Positions 45,667-52,954 of a stretch of 64,000 nucleotides of DNA are shown here, one piece after another. The position numbers and the translations under genes were made by a program. The DNA is taken from the NCBI RefSeq assembly GCF_030651185.1, contig NZ_JAUSCJ010000022.1, positions 186,001 through 250,000 on the forward strand. The letters run 5' to 3'. Numbering within the stretch: the stretch's first letter is position 1; every line of letters begins with the position of its first letter. The notes beneath the pieces were generated by a model that had not been told where the DNA came from, searched no databases, and saw nothing but the letters and a program-made list of their open reading frames with translations. Source of the DNA: Phenylobacterium sp. GTDB lineage: Bacteria > Pseudomonadota > Alphaproteobacteria > Caulobacterales > Caulobacteraceae.

Positions 45667-46569
45667 ATGCAGGTTCTGAGGACCCCGGACGAACGCTTCG
45701 AGCGCCTGGCCGACTGGCCCTTCGCGCCCCACTACGCGCAGATCAAGGATGCCGACGGCACGGTCCTGCGGCTGGCCTATGTGGACGAAGGTCCCCGCGA
45801 TGGGGCCGTCGTGCTGCTGATGCATGGCGAGCCGTCCTGGTCCTACCTCTACCGCACGATCATCGCCGCTCTGGCGGCCAAGGGGCATCGGGTGATCGCG
45901 CCCGACCTGATCGGCTTCGGGCGCTCGGACAAACCCACCCTGCGCACCGACTATACCTATGCCCGCCACGTGGATTGGATGAGCCAGTGGCTGACCCAGA
46001 TGGATTTGAAGCAGGTCACCCTCTTCTGCCAGGACTGGGGCGGGCTGATCGGCCTGCGGTTGGCCGCCGCCTTCCCCGAACGGTTCGCCGGGCTGGTGAT
46101 CGCCAATACCGGCCTGCCGACCGGATCGGGCATGACCGAGGGCTTCAAGGCGTGGCTGGAGTTCAGCCAAAGCATCCCGGAAATGCCGATCGGCATGATC
46201 GTCAACATGGGGACCGGCCGCGAGCTGACACTGGCAGAGATCGCCGCCTATGACGCGCCCTTCCCAGACGAGACCTACAAGGAAGGCGCGCGCCAGTTCC
46301 CGACCCTGGTGCCCGTGACGCCCGAGCACGGCCAGGTGGCGGAGAACAAGGCTGCCTGGGAGATTCTGGAGCGGTTCGACAGGCCCGTGGTCACCGCCTT
46401 CAGCGACGGCGACGCCGTCAGCCGCGGCGGCGACGCCGTCTTCCAGACCCGCGTCCCCGGCGCCAAGGGTCAGCCCCACGTCACCACCAAGGGCGGCCAC
46501 TTCCTGCAGGAAGACTGCCCAGACGACATCACCGCCATCATCGACACCCTGATCCGCGCCCGGAGCTAA
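45667..46569 (+). CDS. Haloalkane dehalogenase (HLD-I type) alpha/beta hydrolase
   Basis: 300 residues from ATG 45667. Catalytic nucleophile Asp123 in [11 protein letters not shown] with Trp124 beside it, a possible second halide-binding Trp in GFKAWLEFS, an acid in [11 protein letters not shown], and the base His278 in [12 protein letters not shown]. The N-terminal [19 protein letters not shown] is typical of DhlA-like enzymes, which replace halogen with hydroxyl. Cytoplasmic, no signal peptide. It forms a tight pair with the DUF1330 gene (six-base gap). Confidence 0.85.
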   Translation: MQVLRTPDERFERLADWPFAPHYAQIKDADGTVLRLAYVDEGPRDGAVVLLMHGEPSWSYLYRTIIAALAAKGHRVIAPDLIGFGRSDKPTLRTDYTYARHVDWMSQWLTQMDLKQVTLFCQDWGGLIGLRLAAAFPERFAGLVIANTGLPTGSGMTEGFKAWLEFSQSIPEMPIGMIVNMGTGRELTLAEIAAYDAPFPDETYKEGARQFPTLVPVTPEHGQVAENKAAWEILERFDRPVVTAFSDGDAVSRGGDAVFQTRVPGAKGQPHVTTKGGHFLQEDCPDDITAIIDTLIRARS

Positions 46570-46574
46570 GCCCC

Positions 46575-46985
46575 ATGAACGTCGTCAACGCTGTCCTGCC
46601 CCCCATGCAGCAGGCCATGGAATTCTTCGGGGCGCCCGAGGAGGGGCCCTTCGTCATGGTCAACCTGTTGAAGTTCAAGCCGAAGGCCGAGTATGCCGAC
46701 GGCAGCGACGCTCACCTCAGCGGCCGCGAGGCCTATGCCCGCTACGGCGAGGAGGTCGCCCGGCTGGTGGAGGGGCTGGGGGGAAAGATCCGCTACAGCG
46801 GCGAGGTCACGGGCCTGATGATCGGTGAGGTGGAGGACCTGTGGGACATGGTGGCGCTCGCCGAATACCCCTCCCTGGCGGCCTTCCGCGAGATGGCGAT
46901 GTCGCCGGCCATGCACGCCATCGAGCATCACCGCGTCGCGGGCCTGGCCGGCCAGCTCAATATCAAGACCAAGCCCGGGGGATAG
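46575..46985 (+). CDS. DUF1330 family protein
   Basis: 136 residues with GPFVMVNLLKFKPKAEYADG, SGREAYARYGEEVARLVEGL and ALAEYPSLAAFREMAMSP, the dimeric alpha/beta-barrel pattern of DUF1330. The function is unknown; relatives often sit in degradation operons. Co-transcribed with the dehalogenase. Confidence 0.85.
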   Translation: MNVVNAVLPPMQQAMEFFGAPEEGPFVMVNLLKFKPKAEYADGSDAHLSGREAYARYGEEVARLVEGLGGKIRYSGEVTGLMIGEVEDLWDMVALAEYPSLAAFREMAMSPAMHAIEHHRVAGLAGQLNIKTKPGG

Positions 46986-47223
46986 GGGCGTGATCTCGGA
47001 GCTGTTTCTCTAGCGGCGTTCCGAGCGAATCTGGACGCCCACGAAAACCAGCGAGGCAAAGACTGCGATGGCGCCACGGGCTGTGAGGTGTCCAGCAGGC
47101 CCGCGAAGGTTATTCAGGTCGCCGTGGGAGGGCATGCCCTAGCCCGCAACTTCGCCCACACAATCTGTTGCTCGGCCCGGCGGCGGCGGGCGGGCCTGGC
47201 TATTCCAACGCCATTGGCGCTCT
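46986..47223. other. Intergenic region with a possible gene remnant
   Basis: No complete gene. On the minus strand, from about 47106 to 47014, a frame reads RGAIAVFASLVFVGVQIRSE and then stops, similar to the membrane-helix start of small unknown Caulobacterales proteins but without a start codon or continuation. It may be a decayed fragment. The region otherwise separates two convergent operons. Confidence 0.35.
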
Positions 47224-47658
47224 TCAGCCTCGACGCGGACGCAGGGCCAGAATTAGGAACACCAGGGCCAGGGCCACAAACACGGGGCTGCCATAGTGGG
47301 CAGGAGGGTGGTGGCCGCTGACCGGTGGCGACAGCACCCAACCGTGCAGGCTCATCAGGCCGCGCTCAACGATCACCAGGGCCAGGAACAGCGCCGTGAG
47401 GGTCTGATAGCGCAAGGCCACCGCCAGCAGTCCCATTCCCAGCGCCAGCTGGGTCGCGCCCTCCCATCGGAACAGACCGATCACCATGTCGCGCCTGTCA
47501 CCCATATCCAGGCCCCCGATCACACCAGCTCCGCCGTCGGGAAGAAAGCTGTGGATCAGACCGGGGACCAGGGTCAGGACCGCGGACAGTCCCAGGAACC
47601 AGACCGAACTCCGAGCCCCGAGGTACTGAGAATTGGTCGAGGGCGGAAAGAAGCTCAT
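47224..47658 (-). CDS. Small integral membrane protein, unknown function
   Basis: 144 residues with four hydrophobic segments (about 20-40, 65-85, 85-105 and 122-140). Family not recognised. Its ATG overlaps the stop of dehalogenase 2 (ATGA), making it the third gene of the sulfatase operon. Confidence 0.7.
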   Translation of the reverse strand: MSFFPPSTNSQYLGARSSVWFLGLSAVLTLVPGLIHSFLPDGGAGVIGGLDMGDRRDMVIGLFRWEGATQLALGMGLLAVALRYQTLTALFLALVIVERGLMSLHGWVLSPPVSGHHPPAHYGSPVFVALALVFLILALRPRRG

Positions 47659-48662
47659 GGCTGGGCCTTCATCTGTTCAAGCACGATCTCGGCGATCGCC
47701 TCGCCGTGCGTGTCTTGGAGAAAGTGTCCGGCGTCGGGCAGCAGGTGGAAGCTGGCCTGGCTGTAGTTGGCCGCCCAGGCCCGGCCCCAGTCCTCGGTAA
47801 ACACCGCGTCGTTGCCCCCCCAGATGAAATGGATTGGCTTTGGCCAGTCCAGCAGTGTTGCAAACCATTGCGCCTGGACCTCAGCGGCTCCGCCCACCGG
47901 ATTGTCGAAGGGCAGGCTGAGGGGAAACCGTCGCGGACCGGCATGGCCAGCACGATCAAGGCCGACAAAGGGCGCATCGTAGCCGCGACGGATGGCCTCC
48001 TGTTCCGCCGTCAGGGTGGGATAGGTCCCAGTGGTGATGATGCCAAACAGGTCGGCCGGCTTCATGCAGCCGAGCGGCAGCATCATGAACCAGCCCAGGG
48101 ACAGCTTTGCCGGGATATTGATTCCGAACAGGCCGTCGGTCTGCCATTGGGCGTTCCACTGCCTCAGGGCGTCGGTGTAGGCGTAGGTGGCATGGTGCAG
48201 CCAGGTGTTCATCACCACCAGGCGGGAGAACCGCTCCGGGTGCTCGGCGGCCTGGGCCAGGCCGATCGGGCCGCCCCAGTCCTGGCAGAACAGGGTGACG
48301 CCCCTCAGGTCTAGGGCCTCGATCAGCAGCTGGTGGGCCGCGACGTGCCGCGAGATCGAGTACCAGGCGTCGTCCGTCACCTTATCCGATCGCCCGAACC
48401 CAATGTGGTCGGCCGCCACGCAGCGCCAGCCGGCCGCGACCAACCGGTGGATGATCTTCCGGTTCAGGTAGCTCCACGTCGGCATACCGTGCATCAGCAG
48501 CGCAACCGGGCCGTCGCGCGGGCCTTCGTCCACATAGTGAAGCCGCAGTCCCTCGAAGCTCAGATAGTTGGGCGCGAAGGTGTAGTCGGCCAAGGCTTCA
48601 AAGGCCCCATCTGACGACCGGATGAAAGGCACGCCGGCCTGAGTCGCGTGGATCTGCGGCAT
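47655..48662 (-). CDS. Second haloalkane dehalogenase-like alpha/beta hydrolase
   Basis: 335 residues from ATG 48662, one base after the sulfatase stop. Nucleophile in [18 protein letters not shown], acid in IWGGNDAVFTED, base in LPDAGHFLQDTHGEA. It shares the N-terminal style RSSDGAFEALADYTFAPNYL with dehalogenase 1 but is about 35 residues longer, with a larger cap. Probably an HLD-I relative; whether it acts on halides is unproven, as cap residues decide this. Confidence 0.8.
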   Translation of the reverse strand: MPQIHATQAGVPFIRSSDGAFEALADYTFAPNYLSFEGLRLHYVDEGPRDGPVALLMHGMPTWSYLNRKIIHRLVAAGWRCVAADHIGFGRSDKVTDDAWYSISRHVAAHQLLIEALDLRGVTLFCQDWGGPIGLAQAAEHPERFSRLVVMNTWLHHATYAYTDALRQWNAQWQTDGLFGINIPAKLSLGWFMMLPLGCMKPADLFGIITTGTYPTLTAEQEAIRRGYDAPFVGLDRAGHAGPRRFPLSLPFDNPVGGAAEVQAQWFATLLDWPKPIHFIWGGNDAVFTEDWGRAWAANYSQASFHLLPDAGHFLQDTHGEAIAEIVLEQMKAQP

Positions 48663-48663
48663 A

Positions 48664-50343
48664 TCAATTGTCCCAGAGGATGTATTCCTCGCCCGCCTTC
48701 TGCGGCTGGCCACTCGGGTGGTCGATGAAGACCGGACCCTGGAGCAGGGACGGCCACATGGGCTTTTTCGTCTGCGCGTCCTGGGCCTTCAGCAGGGCCT
48801 TCAGCGCCGCCACCTTCTCTGGATTGGTCTTGGAGAGGTCGCGCTGCTCGGTGGGGTCGGCGGCCAGGTCGTAGAGCCAGACCTTGTCCCGGGCGCCGCT
48901 GACCTGAAGTTTCCACTCGCCGTCTAGAACGCTGCTGTATTGGCCTGAGCGCCAGAACAGAGTCTGGTGCGGGCGGCCCGTGGCCTTGCCCTGCAGATAG
49001 GGCGTCAGGTCGACGCCATCGATCACCCGGTCGGTGGGGACCGCCGCTCCGGCTGCCCCGGCGGCCGTGGCGAAGATGTCGATGTGGCTGACCGGGCTGG
49101 CGTAGCGGGAGCCCGGCGCGATCTTGGCGGGCCAGCGCATGAAGAAGGGCGCGCGGATGCCGCCTTCGAAGAAGGTCGACTTGAAGCCGCGATAGGGGCG
49201 GTTGATCTCCGGCAGGCCGACATAGCCCGCGCCGCCGTTGTCGCTGGTGAAGATCACCAGGGTGTTGTCGTCCAGGCCCTCGTCCTTCAGGGTCTGCAGC
49301 ACGCGGCCCACATTGCGGTCCAGGTTGCGGACCATGGCGGCATAGACCCGCAAGCGGTGATCCTTGATCTGGGGCAGGGCGTCATAGTCGGCCTTGGTGG
49401 CCTGCAGCGGCGTATGGATGGCGTTCGGCGCGTAGTACATGAAGAATGGCCGGTTCTTGTTGGCCTTGATCGCGCTCACCGCCTCATCGGTGAGGTAGTC
49501 GGTCATGTAGCCCTTCGGCGCGAACATGGCCGAGTTGTTGTACTGCACCTGATAGGGAAGGTTCGGCCACAGGAAGCGGTCGATGGGGTCCCAGGGCTGC
49601 TTGGCGTTGACCACGTCAGGCGCCTTTTCCGGCAGGTACATCGAGCCGCCGGCGATAAAGCCCAGGCTCTCGTCGAAACCCTGCGCCTCGGGACGCGACC
49701 CTTCCGCCCCGCCCAGGTGCCACTTGCCCAGGTGAATGGTGTGGTAGCCGCGGGTCTTCAGGACCTCAGCTATGGTCACTTCACTGGCGGGCACGCTCAG
49801 GGTGTTGACGGCGGTGGGCGACGGCGCGGTGCTGCCGGGGGGCATGTCCTTGACCCGGTCGCCGAAGAACTTCGGTTTGACGATGGAGTCCGGCTCCGCC
49901 TCGGTGCCCACCAGCTTGGCGAAGCCGACGGGGGCTGGTGTGAATTCGAAGCCGAAGCGCGTGGGGTAGCGGCCGGTCATGATGGCCGCCCGGGACGGGG
50001 CGCAGGTGGCGTTGCCGGCATAGCCGTTGGTGAAGTCGACCCCGTCGCGACCGATGGAATCGATGTTCGGCGTGGGGACGACGCCACCCGCCACCCCCCC
50101 GCCGTTGATGGTGATGTCGTTGAAGCCCATGTCGTCGACGAGGATGAAGACCACGTTCGGCGGCGCTTCGCCGGGCGCCGGGGCTGTTGGGCCCTGGGCC
50201 CAGTTCACCGGACGGTTGGGTTCGATGTGCGGCAGCCTCGCACGAGCGATCATCCCAATGATGGCCGGCTTGTTCATCGACGCGACGCCGACGCCGGCGG
50301 CGATCACCAGGGCGGTGGCGCCCAGCCAGATGCGCTTCTTCAT
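48664..50343 (-). CDS. Arylsulfatase-type sulfatase
   Basis: 559 residues: N-terminal hydrophobic export/anchor segment (5-22), the metal motif VVFILVDDMGFNDI, and the formylglycine motif NATCAPSRAAIMTGR (Cys114, C-x-P-S-R). Further active-site stretches are GYHTIHLGKWHLGG and VIFTSDNGGAGYVGL. It hydrolyses sulfate esters, probably in the periplasm, and needs a formylglycine-generating enzyme encoded elsewhere. First gene of an operon with dehalogenase 2 and the membrane protein. Confidence 0.92.
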   Translation of the reverse strand: MKKRIWLGATALVIAAGVGVASMNKPAIIGMIARARLPHIEPNRPVNWAQGPTAPAPGEAPPNVVFILVDDMGFNDITINGGGVAGGVVPTPNIDSIGRDGVDFTNGYAGNATCAPSRAAIMTGRYPTRFGFEFTPAPVGFAKLVGTEAEPDSIVKPKFFGDRVKDMPPGSTAPSPTAVNTLSVPASEVTIAEVLKTRGYHTIHLGKWHLGGAEGSRPEAQGFDESLGFIAGGSMYLPEKAPDVVNAKQPWDPIDRFLWPNLPYQVQYNNSAMFAPKGYMTDYLTDEAVSAIKANKNRPFFMYYAPNAIHTPLQATKADYDALPQIKDHRLRVYAAMVRNLDRNVGRVLQTLKDEGLDDNTLVIFTSDNGGAGYVGLPEINRPYRGFKSTFFEGGIRAPFFMRWPAKIAPGSRYASPVSHIDIFATAAGAAGAAVPTDRVIDGVDLTPYLQGKATGRPHQTLFWRSGQYSSVLDGEWKLQVSGARDKVWLYDLAADPTEQRDLSKTNPEKVAALKALLKAQDAQTKKPMWPSLLQGPVFIDHPSGQPQKAGEEYILWDN

Positions 50344-50380
50344 CGGTTTCCCCTACGACGATCAGATCGCTTTTATATAT

Positions 50381-50397
50381 TGGCACTCAACGTGTCA
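50381..50397. promoter_or_regulatory. 17-bp dyad in divergent promoter, copy 2
   Basis: TGGCACTCAACGTGTCA: arms TGGCAC and GTGTCA (one mismatch) around five bases, 38 bases before the sulfatase start. It is the same length as the dyad at 45606-45622 and shares the 12-mer TATTGGCACTCA with it. Confidence 0.58.
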
Positions 50398-50543
50398 TTA
50401 TATTCCGACCGTGTCCAGGCTCGACGGGCGCCCCCGGCGCGTTGATCTCGGTCAAGGCGCCGGCTCGGTTCCCCCTGGATATTTCGCATTCGAGAGAATG
50501 GGCTGCGGAGCGCCTTTCCGAGCGCCAACGGAGGATCGATGGG

Positions 50544-50915
50544 ATGACAAGGGTGCTGAGGATTCGCGCCATTGGCCGGCTCTGCGCGCCGCTGTTGCTT
50601 GTCGCGGCCTGCGCCAGCGCCGCCGCATCGACCCCGTCGCCAAGCCGACCTGCCGCGGATGTGGCGGTCGAACGCGGCCGAGACCTGGCCGAACTCCGTT
50701 GCGGCGGCTGTCATGGCCTGGGCCTCTACGGCGAGAGCCCCCGGTCCCCCTCAACCCCGTTTCGCGACATGCGGCGGGGCATGACCGCCCTGAGCTTCCA
50801 GCAGCGCATGGAGAACATCGCTGAGGGCCGCCACTACGACATGCCCAAGATCGGTCTGACCGCCGGCGAGGCCGATGACATCGCCGCCTATATCGAGAGC
50901 CTCGAGCTCCCCTGA
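50544..50915 (+). CDS. Periplasmic c-type cytochrome
   Basis: 123 residues from ATG 50544 (GGAGG upstream). Signal peptide or lipoprotein-like leader (LLLVAACASAAAS), one heme motif in LRCGGCHGLGLYG, and a likely axial Met in YDMPKIGLT. A small class I cytochrome. Divergent from the sulfatase; it may accept electrons from a dehydrogenase of the same catabolic route, which is not visible here. Confidence 0.85.
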   Translation: MTRVLRIRAIGRLCAPLLLVAACASAAASTPSPSRPAADVAVERGRDLAELRCGGCHGLGLYGESPRSPSTPFRDMRRGMTALSFQQRMENIAEGRHYDMPKIGLTAGEADDIAAYIESLELP

Positions 50916-50995
50916 GGTCATCGCCGCGATGATAGGCGCCCGGACCCGCCACTGCCTAGGAGACGGGCGCCGGACGAGTTGATGTCGTTGGTGAC

Positions 50996-51023
50996 GTATT
51001 ACGATTTGAGCGGATCGTAATAC
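50996..51023. promoter_or_regulatory. Perfect 28-bp NikR-type dyad (operator 1)
   Basis: Arms GTATTACGAT (50996-51005) and ATCGTAATAC (51014-51023) are exact reverse complements around eight bases, 18 bases before the NikR-like gene. Written as GTATTA-N16-TAATAC it has the same spacing as the E. coli NikR site GTATGA-N16-TCATAC. It probably mediates autoregulation of the guanidine operon. Confidence 0.8.
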
Positions 51024-51040
51024 TGACCGCACATCGGCGC

Positions 51041-51502
51041 ATGAACGTCGAAACCCTTCCCCTGGCGCGATTGAGTCTGAGCATGCCCGCCGAACTGGTG
51101 GCCCAGCTCGACGCCATGGTCACCGAACGCGGCCTGCCCAGCCGGTCTCAGATGATCGCCGAACTGATCCGCCACGAACTGGCCGAGCATGGCGAGACCC
51201 GGCCCGCGACGGTCCTGGCGGGCGCCATCACCCTGATCTACCGCACTGAGAGCGGCCGGGTCCGCCAGGCGCTGGCCCAGGCCCAGCAGGCCTATCTGGA
51301 GGAGGTGATTTCCTCCCAGCACGTCTTCCTGGAGGACGACCAGTCCCTGGAGGTGCTCCTGGTCCAGGGGCCGTCGGAGCGCCTGCGGGACCTCTGCGAC
51401 GAGCTGCGCAAAATCCGGGGCGTGCAGCAGCTGAAGCTGGTGACCACCACCGCTCTGCTGCCGCCCCTGCATGCCCTGTTCGATCCCGAGGACGCGACAT
51501 GA
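51041..51502 (+). CDS. NikR-like ribbon-helix-helix regulator without the nickel ligands
   Basis: 153 residues. The RHH domain is LARLSLSMPAELVAQLDAMV with LPSRSQMIAELIRHELAEH (about 7-49), followed by an ACT-like ligand domain ending VQQLKLVTTTALLPPLH. In E. coli NikR the high-affinity nickel site uses His76, His87, His89 and Cys95. Here the corresponding stretch is SSQHVFLEDDQSLEVLLVQG, with one His and no Cys, so nickel binding is unlikely. Its stop overlaps cgdA (ATGA), so it is the first gene of the operon, and a perfect operator-like dyad precedes it. I infer a regulator that senses guanidine, urea or nitrogen state. A second copy lies at the right edge. Confidence 0.8.
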   Translation: MNVETLPLARLSLSMPAELVAQLDAMVTERGLPSRSQMIAELIRHELAEHGETRPATVLAGAITLIYRTESGRVRQALAQAQQAYLEEVISSQHVFLEDDQSLEVLLVQGPSERLRDLCDELRKIRGVQQLKLVTTTALLPPLHALFDPEDAT

Positions 51503-52323
51503 CCGACACCGCCAACCCCTATGCCGCCCAGGCCCACGCCCGGGCCATGGCCGGGACGCAGGTCGAGGCCATGCCCACCGTGCCCGCGAGTTCGGCGACC
51601 GACCTGCCGGTCGAAGTGTCGCCGGCCGACATGCTTTGGGCCGAGACCGTCGCGCCGGGTGGCTACGCCGCCAAGCGCCTGGACCGCGGCGCGCGGCTGC
51701 AGCTCACCGACCTGGCCGGCGACGCCTGCGCCTCGATGCTGGTGTTCAACGCCGAGCGGCCCATCGAGCGGCTGAACGTGGCCGACACCCTGAAGGTCCA
51801 GTGGAACGCCTATCTGGGGGCCGGCAAGCTGGTCCTGTCGGACATGGGCAAGGTGATGTTCAGCGTGCTGGAGGATGGCGCGGGAACCCACGACGCCTTC
51901 TGCGGGGCTTCCAACCAAATGACCAACGCCGCCAGGTACGGGACCGGCGACAACTGGGGGCCGCACCCGAATGCGCGGGACCGCTTCAGTCTGGCGCTCG
52001 CCAAGTTCGGCCTGGGCCGCCGGGACATCCACCCCTGCCTCAACTGGTTCAAGGGCGTGAAGGTGGAGGCCGACGGGTCGCTGACCCCACAACATGGCCC
52101 CTTCGCCGGCAGCCGGAGCCTGACCCTGCGGGCCGAGATGGACCTGATCGTGGTGCTGGCCAACTGCCCCCACGTGTTGGACGCGCGGTCGGACTACAGC
52201 GTCACGCCCCTGCGGGTCGCCGCCTGGCGCGGCCCGGTGACCCCGGCGGACGACCCCATCCGCAACGCCACCCCGGAGGGCCAGCGGGCCTTCCTGAACG
52301 TCGAGGCCGAGTACAGCCGATGA
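51499..52323 (+). CDS. cgdA: DUF1989 protein, carboxyguanidine deiminase subunit A type (urea carboxylase-associated 1)
   Basis: 274 residues. DUF1989 features: DMLWAETVAPGGYAAKRLDR, LADLAGDACASMLVF-like core, DAFCGASNQMTNAARYG and HPCLNWFKGVKVEADGSL. The pair formerly called urea carboxylase-associated proteins has been shown in other bacteria to be carboxyguanidine deiminase (CgdAB), which turns carboxyguanidine into allophanate and ammonia. Here it sits directly before its partner (ATGA overlap) and the carboxylase, as expected for guanidine use. Assignment of A versus B follows gene order and length. Confidence 0.82.
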   Translation: MTDTANPYAAQAHARAMAGTQVEAMPTVPASSATDLPVEVSPADMLWAETVAPGGYAAKRLDRGARLQLTDLAGDACASMLVFNAERPIERLNVADTLKVQWNAYLGAGKLVLSDMGKVMFSVLEDGAGTHDAFCGASNQMTNAARYGTGDNWGPHPNARDRFSLALAKFGLGRRDIHPCLNWFKGVKVEADGSLTPQHGPFAGSRSLTLRAEMDLIVVLANCPHVLDARSDYSVTPLRVAAWRGPVTPADDPIRNATPEGQRAFLNVEAEYSR

Positions 52324-52949
52324 GTAGCCCCCTGGACGGCCTGACCGGACCCATCGCCCGGGACGACGTCGTCCCGGCCCGCGCGCCCTGGGACGCTGTG
52401 GTGCGCAAGGGCCAGACCCTGCGCATCGTCGACCTGGAGGGCAACCAGGCCGTGGACTTCCTGATGTATGCGCTGGCCGACGACGCCGAGCGCTACTCGG
52501 CCCAGGACACCATGGCCGCGCAGGGGAACATCTTCCTGCGCAACGGCTCGGTGCTGCTGTCCAATGAGGGCAATGCGATGGCCACCGTCACCGCCACCTC
52601 TGTGGCCTATCACGACACCATCGGTGGCGCCTGCTCGTGCGAGAGCAACACCCTGCGCTATGGCCACCACACCAAGAGCCAGCACGCCTGCGTCGAGAAC
52701 TTCCTGCAGGCCAACGCCAAGCACGGGCGCGGCAAACGCGACATGGTCTCCAACATCAACTGGTTCATGAACGTGCCGGTGGAGGCCGATGGGGCGCTGG
52801 GCATCGTCGACGGCATCTCGGCGCCGGGCCTCTATGTGGACCTGCGCGCGGAGATGGACCTGGTGGCCATCGTCTCCAACTGTCCGCAGATCAACAATCC
52901 CTGCAACGGCTTCAATCCGACGCCCGTGCGCATGATCATCGCGGGGTAG
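52320..52949 (+). CDS. cgdB: DUF1989 protein, carboxyguanidine deiminase subunit B type (urea carboxylase-associated 2)
   Basis: 209 residues from ATG 52320. It contains RIVDLEGNQAVDFLMYALAD, GGACSCESNTLRYGHHTKSQ (cysteine- and histidine-rich, likely metal site), HACVENFLQ and VSNCPQINNPCNGFNPTPVR. It is the shorter DUF1989 partner of the deiminase. It overlaps cgdA and lies five bases before the carboxylase gene. Confidence 0.82.
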   Translation: MSSPLDGLTGPIARDDVVPARAPWDAVVRKGQTLRIVDLEGNQAVDFLMYALADDAERYSAQDTMAAQGNIFLRNGSVLLSNEGNAMATVTATSVAYHDTIGGACSCESNTLRYGHHTKSQHACVENFLQANAKHGRGKRDMVSNINWFMNVPVEADGALGIVDGISAPGLYVDLRAEMDLVAIVSNCPQINNPCNGFNPTPVRMIIAG

Positions 52950-52954
52950 GGCGG

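Noticed and set aside
43441..46500. A 1,019-codon minus-strand frame covering the GST-like gene and part of two neighbours
   Set aside because: Only the last 340 codons match a protein family; the rest overlaps the metallo-hydrolase and dehalogenase genes in other frames, so the GST-like gene starts at 44463.
50916..51040. Guanidine (ykkC-type) riboswitch before the guanidine operon
   Set aside because: I looked for its conserved segments and saw none; the region is short and is better explained by the perfect dyad at 50996-51023.
51041..51502. A true nickel regulator controlling nickel uptake
   Set aside because: The His and Cys ligands are missing and no nickel transporter or nickel enzyme is nearby; the operon is for guanidine or urea carboxylation, which needs biotin, not nickel.
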